From contig NZ_JACJRJ010000055.1 of the NCBI RefSeq assembly GCF_014697195.1, positions 1 through 36,450 of the forward strand: DNA of 36,450 bases, given 5' to 3'. A program made the position numbers and the translations under genes. The number at the start of each line of letters is the position of its first letter. Position 1 is the stretch's first letter. This stretch comes from Cylindrospermum sp. FACHB-282 (GTDB lineage: Bacteria > Cyanobacteriota > Cyanobacteriia > Cyanobacteriales > Nostocaceae). A model generated the notes under the pieces. It did not search any database and had not been told where the DNA came from. It worked only from the letters and a program-made list of their open reading frames with translations. Below, in pieces: positions 7,770-16,036 of this stretch.

Positions 7770-10073
7770 TCACAAATTAGTTCTCAAAAATACCGAAAAC
7801 ACATTCTCATTTGTCCCTAATTCATTTCCAGAACTATCTAGACCATAGTTATACTCATTATTACTCCAAGACAGAGTTAATATTGAACTATTCTGATTTC
7901 TCCCTAGTTTAAAAGTAACTCCACTTCCATATCGGGAGAGAGTAGAATTATCATTTATTGGAGAATAATATGCTGTAAATGTAAAATTTTTGTTGAATAT
8001 AATACCAAAATTTGTGGTCAGAGTATTATCAATTGAATCCGGTAAAACATCACCAAAAGTATTATTTATACCAAACCATAAATTTCCTAAATTTACTTGT
8101 GCACCTACTTTAAATGAATTTATAAAATCATTTCTGGAGGTTTTTATACCAAACGCATAATTAACCCCAGTGGATAGAACCAAATTGGCATTAGTATTAA
8201 AGGGAATTTGTTTGCTGACACTACCTGTTACTGTAGTACGGTAGTCGACATCCGGGTTAGTATAGGCGATAAAACCTCCAGAAAAAGTCCACCCATTTAA
8301 AGAATTTTTGGTAAAATCTGCACCACCATAAGCTTTTATTTCTTCTACCCCTAAGACACCAGCATAATATCTGAAAACATCTTGTGTACCTGTAATATTG
8401 CCAGTGAAGCTAATATGCGGCACATAATTTGTTTCTTCTTGAGCTTTGCTCGTGGTTACATAGTTAGCGTCTTGGGAAAAATTATTTAGATAAACTTGAG
8501 TGTAAAAATTTTCCAAAGTTGCTGTAGAAAAAGCTTGACCGTTGACAATTGAAAGATAACTTACATTAGATCCCCTTCCCCCTTCTCCACTACCTGAGCC
8601 TATATCTATCCGAGAACCAATCTGTTCATAACGAGTCTTAATAACACTGGAAGTGCGTTTGATTATAGGGGACGCACCCAGCCAGATACCATTAAAATTA
8701 GCAGGAGGAACTTGGTTCAGATTGGTGGCTCTTGGAGGTAGATTTCGAGATCGTCCAATCCCTGCATGATAAAAAGTAAAACTATTAGCAGGTAGCCGTA
8801 CATTATTAGCAGCAAAGAATAAATTATTGTTCACCTTTGATTGCACTCGAAGAGGTGACTCCGCAATACTAGGAACGGCATCTGGCAACAATTTAGACCC
8901 CAGTTGCAAGGCTGTATTAATTAAAGTATTCTCGTCATTTAAGATAAATGCAGACCCGCGCACAGTACGGCCAATAACAGCTTCACGGTCATTAACTCTC
9001 AAAACTTGTCTAACTTGAGAATAAATTACTGCAGGTGTATTTTCAATTTCCTCTTTTCTAGAGATAGAGGTTTTAACCCCATAACTATTACCACTTAACG
9101 AACCTATGTTGGGGTAGAATTGATCTATACCAATTTCTTGCCCATTTGCTCCACTTTGAAAACCCGGTTCGCTCATTGCTGCTAGTGATTCTGGTGTTAC
9201 CAGATCCCCAAAATTTGAAGTTTGGGAAAAGCGGGTTGCTAGTAGTGTATCAGGGTCATAACGATCAATTTTTAAACCAGGTGTATATGTACATATATCT
9301 CCTGGGTTCTGAGAATTAAGACAGGATGCAGTCAGGCTAATTTGTAGATGTGTACCTAATAAAGTCCGTGGTTCTTTAGTAGTAACAATAGTTCCTCTAG
9401 ATTTTCTCACTGTTTGCAATTGTAAGTAATCTCCTGTTTGATTGATAGTGATAATATTAGTTTTTGTCAAACTTTCCTCAATTTGACTGTTGAACTTGAC
9501 AAGTGCATTAACATCAAGATTAGTATTTTGATTATCACTAAAGCTCCCCCCTTCAACAATTTGCCCTTTGGTTAAGTGGTTAATCACTATGCCATTCAGT
9601 GGTATAGTAGTTGTTAACGGACGAATCATTCTATCGGGAACAATTCTAGGGGGAATAAAGTAATTTGGATTGACTGAAGAATGTTTTTTGATAGGAGATG
9701 TGTCTTTTGGTTCCAGTTCTTCGACGCCAAGTTGTGGTTCTAGCTGCTGAGAATTAGGAGGGGATATCTGGTTTCGTTCCAGTTCTTCGACGCCAAGTTG
9801 TGGTTCTAGCTGTTGGGAATTAGGATCTTCTCCTTCTATGTTGGCAAGAGTGCAAACATTTGATAATGTTATATTATTTTCTTCTAAATTCGCTACCTTG
9901 ATAAATTCAGGTTGGCTATTTTCCGTAGAAGTACATATATTTGAATTTATAGTATTTTTTTGCTCTAAATCCACTACCTTTATTTGAGCATCAGCGGTTT
10001 TAGCAAAATAGATTTCTGTGAAACTAACAAATAATCCAAATACAACCTTCAAATTTCTGCTGGCATGAATCAT
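7770..10073 (-). CDS. Large exported protein, probable outer-membrane beta-barrel
   Basis: This 767-residue protein has a cleavable signal peptide (hydrophobic core about 9-23, likely cleavage after A29, TADA|Q). The N-terminal region is low in complexity and made of two repeat types: IKVxxLE...SNxCT (about 31-48 and 58-75) and the 15-residue unit NSQQLEPQLGVEELE, present twice. After residue 540, alternating polar and hydrophobic strands run to the end (for example GSGVTFKLGRNQNSSILTL), and the C-terminus VFSVFLRTNL ends with an aromatic-containing strand as in outer-membrane barrels. The middle is rich in Ser, Asn and Gly. I do not recognise a named family; outer-membrane location is inferred from the strand pattern. 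It is apparently monocistronic. Confidence 0.65.
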   Translation of the reverse strand: MIHASRNLKVVFGLFVSFTEIYFAKTADAQIKVVDLEQKNTINSNICTSTENSQPEFIKVANLEENNITLSNVCTLANIEGEDPNSQQLEPQLGVEELERNQISPPNSQQLEPQLGVEELEPKDTSPIKKHSSVNPNYFIPPRIVPDRMIRPLTTTIPLNGIVINHLTKGQIVEGGSFSDNQNTNLDVNALVKFNSQIEESLTKTNIITINQTGDYLQLQTVRKSRGTIVTTKEPRTLLGTHLQISLTASCLNSQNPGDICTYTPGLKIDRYDPDTLLATRFSQTSNFGDLVTPESLAAMSEPGFQSGANGQEIGIDQFYPNIGSLSGNSYGVKTSISRKEEIENTPAVIYSQVRQVLRVNDREAVIGRTVRGSAFILNDENTLINTALQLGSKLLPDAVPSIAESPLRVQSKVNNNLFFAANNVRLPANSFTFYHAGIGRSRNLPPRATNLNQVPPANFNGIWLGASPIIKRTSSVIKTRYEQIGSRIDIGSGSGEGGRGSNVSYLSIVNGQAFSTATLENFYTQVYLNNFSQDANYVTTSKAQEETNYVPHISFTGNITGTQDVFRYYAGVLGVEEIKAYGGADFTKNSLNGWTFSGGFIAYTNPDVDYRTTVTGSVSKQIPFNTNANLVLSTGVNYAFGIKTSRNDFINSFKVGAQVNLGNLWFGINNTFGDVLPDSIDNTLTTNFGIIFNKNFTFTAYYSPINDNSTLSRYGSGVTFKLGRNQNSSILTLSWSNNEYNYGLDSSGNELGTNENVFSVFLRTNL
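9711..9825 (-). repeat. 66-bp period direct repeat inside the outer-membrane protein gene
   Basis: Two 49-bp copies (9711-9759 and 9777-9825) differ at two positions and encode the repeated NSQQLEPQLGVEELE segment. The low divergence shows a recent in-frame duplication in the periplasmic, low-complexity part of the protein. Confidence 0.8.
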
Positions 10074-10643
10074 GAATTATAATAATAGTGTAATAGTTGC
10101 AAAATTACTTTGATCAATGCTAAGTTACATCATTATGTATAAACTCAAACAAAGCGTTTTACAGCCAGAATCATAGTACAAGCACAGTTCCTGCCATTGA
10201 TTCTGGAATATAGCAACTGATAAAATTAAATCTTTAGTAGTTCTCGCAACAGAACCATCAGGAATACAACTTCAAGATTCACTGTAAAAAGTCAGATTCT
10301 AAGGCTATTTTTGGCTAAATTTGCTTGTAAGCAGTAATTCACGGCTAACGTAGAAAAATAGTGATTACTGATACTGTTTTTCTATAACTCCGTTGATAAT
10401 ATTTAGTTGTTGAAATACTATATTATTTATTGCTATAGTAAGTTAGAGACACAACACTAACTGTGTCTCTAACAGATAAACAGACTGGGGTTAGGTTGGT
10501 AATTATGCTAAACCATTATCAGTTATGACAAATGATGATAAATGGGCCGCATTCTTTACCTCCTAATCACTTTTTATTTTTCTACTTGCGCTCAAGTAGA
10601 TAAGTGTAGCTCAGTACTCTGAACTAAGAAACGGTTACTAAGC
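10074..10643. other. 570-base intergenic region with two hairpins
   Basis: I see no credible gene here. The region lies upstream of the minus-strand outer-membrane protein gene and downstream of the small secreted-protein gene. It contains a perfect 12-bp inverted repeat (10442-10473) and a perfect 7-bp hairpin CTACTTG-CGCT-CAAGTAG (10582-10599). The rest is AT-rich and probably includes the promoter of the outer-membrane protein gene near 10074-10200. Confidence 0.5.
10442..10473. terminator. Perfect 12-bp inverted repeat hairpin
   Basis: GTTAGAGACACA (10442-10453) is perfectly complementary to TGTGTCTCTAAC (10462-10473), with an 8-base loop. It lies about 170 bases downstream of the minus-strand secreted-protein gene. 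No strong U-tract follows, so it may stabilise an RNA 3' end or be an operator rather than an intrinsic terminator. Confidence 0.45.
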
Positions 10644-11090
10644 TTAGTATCCGTAAGTACCAAAACTTCCAACAGGGCTGCTGCTGTAGCTTGAAATACC
10701 ATTATTTTGCGATTGGTAGGGATTGTAATCTACACTACCACTAATACTGGTATAGGTAGATGCGTTGGAGCCGTAGTAGGGGTCGTAGTAGCCGTAGTAG
10801 GGGTCGTAGTAGTTGTAGCCAGTGCTGGTACTAGTATTAAGATAGATAGCTCCAGCACTTCCTAGAGCAGAAGCTGTGTTGAGTCCCTGGTAATTACTGG
10901 CTGTAGCGGCTGCATCGTTTTTACCCACAGCTGCGGCAGTAGCGCCACCAGTCACTCCGCCATAGCCATTAAGTGTGAATGATGAAGACGCTGCAACACC
11001 ACCCTCACCAGCAGAGGCTACAGAACTAAAGCCAATAACGCTGGCAGAAGCAGCAATTAAGGCAATGACTACCTTTGTATTTAACTTCAT
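10644..11090 (-). CDS. Small secreted Gly/Ala/Ser/Tyr-rich protein
   Basis: This 148-residue protein has a clear Sec signal peptide (MKLNTKVV, hydrophobic 8-22, likely cleavage at ASA|GE near residue 27). The mature part is low in complexity. An Ala/Gly/Ser-rich half is followed by a Tyr-rich half with a tandem YYDPYYG motif (about 93-107) and a Ser/Tyr/Gly tail. The DNA shows matching tandem GTAGTAGGGGTCGTAGTAG-like units near 10774-10810. Such composition suggests a structural or surface-exposed protein rather than an enzyme, but no family is recognised. It is monocistronic, with an AT-rich upstream region. Confidence 0.6.
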   Translation of the reverse strand: MKLNTKVVIALIAASASVIGFSSVASAGEGGVAASSSFTLNGYGGVTGGATAAAVGKNDAAATASNYQGLNTASALGSAGAIYLNTSTSTGYNYYDPYYGYYDPYYGSNASTYTSISGSVDYNPYQSQNNGISSYSSSPVGSFGTYGY

Positions 11091-12245
11091 GGTTTTTAAT
11101 TGTTCTTATGTCCCTGTACAATTACGATTGTAGCAGACAATATTTTGTTTGCAAAGGCACAAAGCGTAAAAGCTACTTAACTGGATTTATTAAGTCTTAA
11201 TAGATATATTTTTAGCGAATAAATGGGCTATTTATTTGTTTAAAACTTATGATTTAAATATTCTTCTTTAAAAGAAAAATTTATAGTTGATCCTTTTATA
11301 ATTTAAGTCTTCAGTTTCAACTATTATGTTGTTAAATTGCTTTGCTGTCTGCTAAAACCCTTGTCTGGTGGTAATCTGAGCCAATATTCTCTACTGAAAT
11401 GTTATTAAATCTTTAATTTATAAAGTATAAAACTTATCCATATCATCAGCAAAGTCCCAAAGATGGAGGCATATTAATTATTTTTCAACATGATAAATTT
11501 TTATTTTTAGTATGTGAAATTAACCACTGGCAATTGAGCGGTTTGAGATTAAAAAAAATATTGAACTAAGGTAGCAGTCAAGAGTGAGTTTGCTTAGGTT
11601 GGTCGCTTTGGTTTATCAGACCCTTGGTAAGGTAGCAACAAATAGCCCTTCCTAAGGACTTATCAGCTGTTGATGAGGTTTTTATGCAAATAAAAAATTG
11701 GCAGAAAATAATGAAGCAGTTCAATGCCTGGTATTACTTGTCCATGAATGCTGCTGCGGATTCATCGGAGGCTGCTCCTAGTTAAACCAAGCTACCCAGC
11801 CAATCAAGCGAGGACAAGTATTAGGTAAATGCCAATGGTGGGATGAGCTACGCGCCATTACCTAGAATGTGAAGCTGTCCTAGTCGATAGCAGCGTGATT
11901 GGTTTAACTTTACATTATGCTGAGATTATCTGGAACCAAATTGATCGCTTACCGTCACTTAGCAATGATGATGTCTGCGACTATCTCCTAGGGCGCAACT
12001 TGGTAATTGTAGCAGTCGCTGTAGCTTGTGAAGTCTTCGTCTGCTTTATCGCCTCTAGACAGCAGCTAAGTTTCACTGTCACATTGGTTGACTTTGCAGT
12101 CAGGCTTGTTAGTGTGTAAAGTTGAGACAGCAGTAACCCTTTCGGGGCAGGTAGCTACAGCTATTCTGCTCAAGAAATAAAATTTCCAGCGTTAGCAACT
12201 GCAATTAAGGTTATGCAACTACATCAGAGTTCTCTAGTCAAGATT
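11091..12245. other. About 1.15 kb without a convincing gene
   Basis: The part up to about 11560 is strongly AT-rich with stops in all frames. From 11570 to 12130 base composition rises to gene-like values, but only short open frames are present: a 33-codon frame from ATG 11684 with sensible composition (FNAWYYLSMNAAADSSEAAPS) and a 74-codon frame at 11895-12119. Neither has a recognisable domain or good Shine-Dalgarno. The pattern is compatible with a decayed gene, but I cannot name an ancestor. Confidence 0.4.
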
Positions 12246-12488
12246 ATGGAGCAAAATCAGGATCATCAGCGCCGCGCCGCTGCTCAAGAGTTTCAGAAAG
12301 CTCTGGATGAGTTGGAGAGTATTTTACAAGAGAATCCGGCTGAGGATGAAGTAACACCAGGCTTGCACAGTGGTAATGCCAGTGATCAAGAATTGTGTGA
12401 AAACTTGGGGCTGATTGATCTAGCAGCTTTTGAGGATGCAGCTGCTGATATCGAAAAATATCTAGAAGAAAAAACAAAAAAAAAATAA
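12246..12488 (+). CDS. Small acidic hypothetical protein
   Basis: From ATG 12246 this gives an 80-residue protein, MEQNQDHQRRAAAQEF..., predicted to be helical and acidic, with a basic KTKKK tail. An in-frame ATG at 12213 would add 11 residues and has AAGG just upstream, so the start is uncertain; the shorter form has the more natural N-terminus. There are no cysteines other than one at LCENLG, no membrane segment and no recognised domain. It is convergent with the RNA methyltransferase gene, with 25 bases between them. Confidence 0.6.
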   Translation: MEQNQDHQRRAAAQEFQKALDELESILQENPAEDEVTPGLHSGNASDQELCENLGLIDLAAFEDAAADIEKYLEEKTKKK

Positions 12489-12513
12489 GCGTCAAAAGAT
12501 AAATTTTAATTTA

Positions 12514-13293
12514 TCACTGATCAATCATTTGCCGCTGCGCTTCATATAACATTAAAGCCGCTGCGATCGCCACATTCAAGGACTCTACGCCGGGACTGAG
12601 GGGAATTTTGACTTGCTTATCAGCCATTCTGACTAAATCTGCCGACAAACCAGCACCTTCATTCCCCAGTAAAATCAAACTTGGTTTTCGCCAGTCTACT
12701 TGCCAATAAGTTAAATTTGCACTCGCCAAAGTTGCCACTACCTGCATTCCCGCCTGCTGACTTTGTTCGACTGTAGCTTTTAAATCTTCAGTCACCGCCA
12801 TCCCTAAGCGGAACCACTGCCCCGCAGAGGCACGTAACACCTTCGGATTATCTAAATCTACACCATCCTTCAGCCATAACCCCGATGCGCCAGCAGCTAC
12901 AGCAGTGCGAATTATCGTCCCCAAGTTGCCCGGATCTTGGACAGTTTCCAAAGCTAGGACTAAACCAGTAAAAGGTACTTGTGTTTGGCGATCGCTTCTT
13001 TTTGCCGCCGCCACCACACCATCTGGTTGCACAGTCGTCGCCATCGCCGCTAAAACTTCCTCACTGACAATTTCTGTGCGATCGCACCGACTACAGGCTT
13101 CCTGCCATAACACCGGGTGATCTGCTTGCCATTGGGAGGTACAACACACCACAGCCAGCGGGTAATTCACCGCCAAAGCTTCCTCTAACAGGTGCGTTCC
13201 TTCCAACAAAAATAGCTCTTGCTTGTGGCGCTCCTTGGTGGAGTGCAGTTTGCGAATTTGCTTAACTAGGGTATTTTGTAAACTTGTCAACAC
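12514..13293 (-). CDS. TrmH/SpoU-family RNA 2'-O-methyltransferase
   Basis: This 259-residue SPOUT methyltransferase uses S-adenosylmethionine to methylate a ribose 2'-OH in RNA. The N-terminal substrate-binding domain has FLLEGTHLLEEAL (about 28-40). The C-terminal trefoil-knot domain carries motif 1 (DPGNLGTIIRTA, 120-131), motif 2 (LLGNEGAGLS, 208-217) and motif 3 (IPLSPGVESLNVAIAAAL, 230-247). The presence of the N-terminal L30e-like domain suggests a 23S rRNA enzyme of the RlmB/TsnR-like group rather than a tRNA Gm18 enzyme, but the exact target is not deducible. The gene is followed by a convergent small gene and preceded by a tRNA-Leu gene on the same strand. Confidence 0.9.
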   Translation of the reverse strand: MLTSLQNTLVKQIRKLHSTKERHKQELFLLEGTHLLEEALAVNYPLAVVCCTSQWQADHPVLWQEACSRCDRTEIVSEEVLAAMATTVQPDGVVAAAKRSDRQTQVPFTGLVLALETVQDPGNLGTIIRTAVAAGASGLWLKDGVDLDNPKVLRASAGQWFRLGMAVTEDLKATVEQSQQAGMQVVATLASANLTYWQVDWRKPSLILLGNEGAGLSADLVRMADKQVKIPLSPGVESLNVAIAAALMLYEAQRQMIDQ

Positions 13294-13309
13294 AATTTTA
13301 TATTTTAGA

Positions 13310-13341
13310 TTTTGGATTTTAGATCAATCCAAAATCCAAAA
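13310..13341. repeat. Inverted repeat downstream of tRNA-Leu(CAG)
   Basis: TTTTGGATTTT (13310-13320) and AAAATCCAAAA (13331-13341) are perfect inverted copies around a 10-base spacer. It lies just after the 3' end of the minus-strand tRNA-Leu and before the methyltransferase start. Similar 'GATTTTGGATTTTAG' stretches are dispersed in Nostoc-like genomes. It may serve as a weak terminator for the tRNA. Confidence 0.45.
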
Positions 13342-13347
13342 TTGATA

Positions 13348-13429
13348 TGCGGAACCCGGGACTTGAACCCGGAAGCCTTGCGGCACTAGAACCTGAATCT
13401 AGCGCGTCTGCCAATTCCGCCAGTTCCGC
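13348..13429 (-). tRNA. tRNA-Leu, anticodon CAG
   Basis: On the minus strand, a 7-bp acceptor stem GCGGAAC/GTTCCGC encloses a D-arm (TGGCGGAATTGGCAGAC), an anticodon stem CTAGA/TCTAG with loop TTCAGGT (anticodon CAG), a long variable arm (TGCCGCAAGGCTT) and a T-arm with GGTTCAAGTCC. The long variable arm and anticodon identify leucine (codon CUG). CCA is not encoded. Confidence 0.95.
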
Positions 13430-13894
13430 TGGCATTTATTTCTTATCGACAATTTCTAATTATTGCGTAATAATTTCATTTTGTCAAGTCCATAGCTATA
13501 GTTGTTTCACGAGCTAGTAATTTAGTTGGAGATCAGCTGGATTTCCCAATGCCCAGTCAAGAGTCGCCAATCCCCAGTATTCAGGAAACATAGCTGTACT
13601 GTCACTGAGTATTGAGTTTTGCTCAAAGTTTATATTGGGGTGTTCTTCTTGGTGAGAAATTACAAATGTCCAAAAAGGTTGCTAGTATTTATTTTCAGCC
13701 ATCAATTATCGGCGAACAGAAAATTTATTGCTCCAATCTATAGCAGCAAAATGTAGACAAACGGATTCTTTACTGTAGAATCAAAACCAACTTCAAACCT
13801 TTAATATTACGTACTTTTTTTTGGAGGTAGGCTTATTAATTCTTCTAGCAGCTTACCAGATGCCAAGTCATCACCCGAAGCAGACTCCTCAGTC
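13430..13894. other. Intergenic region before murA
   Basis: No gene is seen, apart from the probable N-terminal extension of murA after about 13835. GGAGG at 13823-13827 is a strong Shine-Dalgarno. The rest holds the probable divergent promoters of tRNA-Leu and murA. Confidence 0.5.
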
Positions 13895-15208
13895 TTGCAA
13901 ATATGGGGTGGGCATCCTTTGCGAGGTCATGTAAGAATTAGCGGGGCAAAAAATTCAGCACTGGTAATCATGGCTGGAGCTTTGCTTTGTTCGGGAGATT
14001 GTCGCATCCGCAATGTTCCCCTATTAGCGGATGTAGAGCGCATGAGCCAGGTTCTATTGGCTTTGGGTGTGCGCCTAACACGACACAGCGATATTTTAGA
14101 TATCAATGCCAGTGAAATTACCACATCAAAAGCACCCTACGAACTAGTTACCCAATTGCGGGCCAGCTTTTTTGCTATTGGCCCAATTCTGGCCAGACTA
14201 GGAGTAGCGCAAATGCCGTTACCAGGCGGTTGTGCTATCGGCGCCAGACCGGTTGATTTGCATGTCAGGGGACTGCAAGCAATGGGAGCGGAAGTGCAGA
14301 TTGAACATGGTATTTGTAATGCCTATGTTCCTGGCGTCACTGGTCGGTTAAAAGGAGCCAAGATTTACTTGGACAGCCCCAGCGTGGGAGCAACAGAAAC
14401 CTTGATGATGGCTGCTACCCTAGCAGATGGGGAAACCATCCTCGAAAATGCCGCACGGGAACCAGAAGTAACCGATTTGGCGAATTTCTGTAACGCGATG
14501 GGAGCCAAAATTCAAGGTGCAGGGACAAGTACGATTACCATCGTTGGCGTTCCTAAGTTGCATTCTATCGACTACTCAATTATTCCTGATCGCATTGAGA
14601 CGGGAACTTTTTTAGTCGCTGGAGCCATCACCCGCTCAGAAATTACCCTGTCCCCAGTAGTTCCAGACCATTTAATCCCCGTGATTGCCAAGTTGCGAGA
14701 TATTGGCGTATCAATCATCGAAGAAGGGACTGATTGTTTACGCGTCCTGCCAGCAAAAGTTCTCAGAGCTACGGATATAGAAACCTTGCCCCATCCAGGT
14801 TTCCCCACGGATATGCAAGCACCATTCATGGCTTTGCTGACATTGGCAGAAGGGGATAGTCTGATTAACGAGTCAGTCTTTGAAAATCGCTTGCGTCATG
14901 CTTCTGAGTTAAATCGCTTGGGGGCAGATATTCGCGTCAAAGGCAATGCTGCTTTTGTTCGAGGAGTACCAATGTTGTCAGGAGCGCCAGTTTTAGGCAC
15001 AGACTTACGGGCATCAGCCGCGTTAGTTTTAGCAGGACTAGCAGCAGAAGGAAAAACCACAATTCAAGGATTGAACCACTTAGATCGTGGCTATGATCGC
15101 CTGGATATGAAGTTACAGCAATTGGGAGCTAAAATTCTGCGCGTGACTGAAGCATCAACAGATGCAGAATTACTTGCAAGAACTCCCCCAGCATCGGTTT
15201 CATTATAG
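13895..15208 (+). CDS. murA: UDP-N-acetylglucosamine 1-carboxyvinyltransferase (MurA)
   Basis: MurA transfers enolpyruvate from phosphoenolpyruvate to UDP-GlcNAc, the first committed step of peptidoglycan synthesis in the cytosol. The 437 residues from TTG 13895 include the conserved ISGAKNSAL (Lys19, Asn20), the active-site loop [16 protein letters not shown] with Cys113 (the fosfomycin target), and the C-terminal [17 protein letters not shown] and HLDRGYDRL motifs. Length is normal. The start is unclear. The frame is open upstream to 13805 and encodes a Ser/Asp/Pro-rich leader ([18 protein letters not shown]). A GGAGG lies 7 bases before an in-frame ATT at 13835, but there is no ATG or GTG. 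TTG 13895 has no good Shine-Dalgarno. Confidence 0.95.
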   Translation: MQIWGGHPLRGHVRISGAKNSALVIMAGALLCSGDCRIRNVPLLADVERMSQVLLALGVRLTRHSDILDINASEITTSKAPYELVTQLRASFFAIGPILARLGVAQMPLPGGCAIGARPVDLHVRGLQAMGAEVQIEHGICNAYVPGVTGRLKGAKIYLDSPSVGATETLMMAATLADGETILENAAREPEVTDLANFCNAMGAKIQGAGTSTITIVGVPKLHSIDYSIIPDRIETGTFLVAGAITRSEITLSPVVPDHLIPVIAKLRDIGVSIIEEGTDCLRVLPAKVLRATDIETLPHPGFPTDMQAPFMALLTLAEGDSLINESVFENRLRHASELNRLGADIRVKGNAAFVRGVPMLSGAPVLGTDLRASAALVLAGLAAEGKTTIQGLNHLDRGYDRLDMKLQQLGAKILRVTEASTDAELLARTPPASVSL

Positions 15209-15456
15209 AGTTAGAGGATTTTATCGACCTCCTTCTATGGTGGTATTTAGTTTCTTAATGGCGATCGCTTTCACCTGCTGATTAAAAAGCTGATTTGTAA
15301 CTTTCGCCATTAACTTACTTGATATTTAAACAAATTTGAGTTAATGCAAAAAACAAAAATTGATCTAACTGAAATTTAGTTTAAAAAACTTCATAAATTC
15401 ACAAAATAAAAGCTGTGGTAGACTAGATGTAAATTTTAAATTCTTATTAACAAAAT

Positions 15457-15828
15457 ATGCAGTTTCAAAAAATCCCCCACTTGTCAATCTGGGGCTTATC
15501 CGTCTCAGTTCTGACCTCAGCAACTATTGGTTTTATTACTAACCCTACTGTCGTTCAAGCACAGAGATCAAAATTACCTACCATTGCCAAAGTCACAAGT
15601 ATGACAAATGGCGATCTCGCTTGCTATGTCGATTTAGTAGATACTAAAGGCAAAAAATATCAATCTGTATACGCAATATTTGAAATTTGCGAAAAAGAAA
15701 AAACTTTCTTAAATAAAAAAGTACGGTTAACTTATAAAAAAGAAAAATTTAATGATTGCCAAAGTATCGAACCCTGCGGCAAAACACAGCTAGTAACTGC
15801 GATCACAAAAATGCAGATAGTTCGATAG
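15457..15828 (+). CDS. Small exported hypothetical protein
   Basis: This 123-residue protein has a signal peptide (hydrophobic segment about 11-28, probable cleavage VQA|QR near residue 36). The mature part, of about 87 residues, is beta-rich and Lys-rich. It has four Cys (ACYVDL, EICEK, DCQS, PCGK) that could form two disulfides in the periplasm, and a repeated K-V-T/Y-strand pattern. No family name is recognised. It sits 248 bases after murA on the same strand, behind a very AT-rich stretch that probably contains its own promoter. Confidence 0.65.
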   Translation: MQFQKIPHLSIWGLSVSVLTSATIGFITNPTVVQAQRSKLPTIAKVTSMTNGDLACYVDLVDTKGKKYQSVYAIFEICEKEKTFLNKKVRLTYKKEKFNDCQSIEPCGKTQLVTAITKMQIVR

Positions 15829-15942
15829 CATTAGCACCTCTAACCTTGATTATCAGGCAGTTTCAGCTTTCACACCGCAAGAGCTTCTTAGTTTTTGCCT
15901 AGTAGCCGCGAATTTCATTTGCCCTGGCTAATGGTAAAAAGT

Positions 15943-15979
15943 AATTACCAATTACCAATTACCAATTAGCCATTACCAA
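15943..15979. repeat. Heptanucleotide short tandem repeat (STRR)
   Basis: About five consecutive units of the ATTACCA type (AATTACCAATTACCAATTACC and a diverged last unit AGCCATTACCA) lie between two genes. Short tandemly repeated heptanucleotides of this kind are characteristic of heterocystous cyanobacterial genomes. Confidence 0.8.
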
Positions 15980-16036
15980 CCCTACATAATCGCTATACTA
16001 GCTGTGGGAGTTGAATTTTTCAGAGCTTGCCATATC

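Noticed and set aside
11895-12119. 74-codon plus-strand frame with hydrophobic middle
   Set aside because: It has poor ribosome binding and no recognisable domain, and neighbouring frames are broken. It is described as part of an unexplained region rather than called a gene.
15943-15979. Possible CRISPR-like repeat
   Set aside because: The unit is only 7 bases with no spacers; it is a heptanucleotide tandem repeat.
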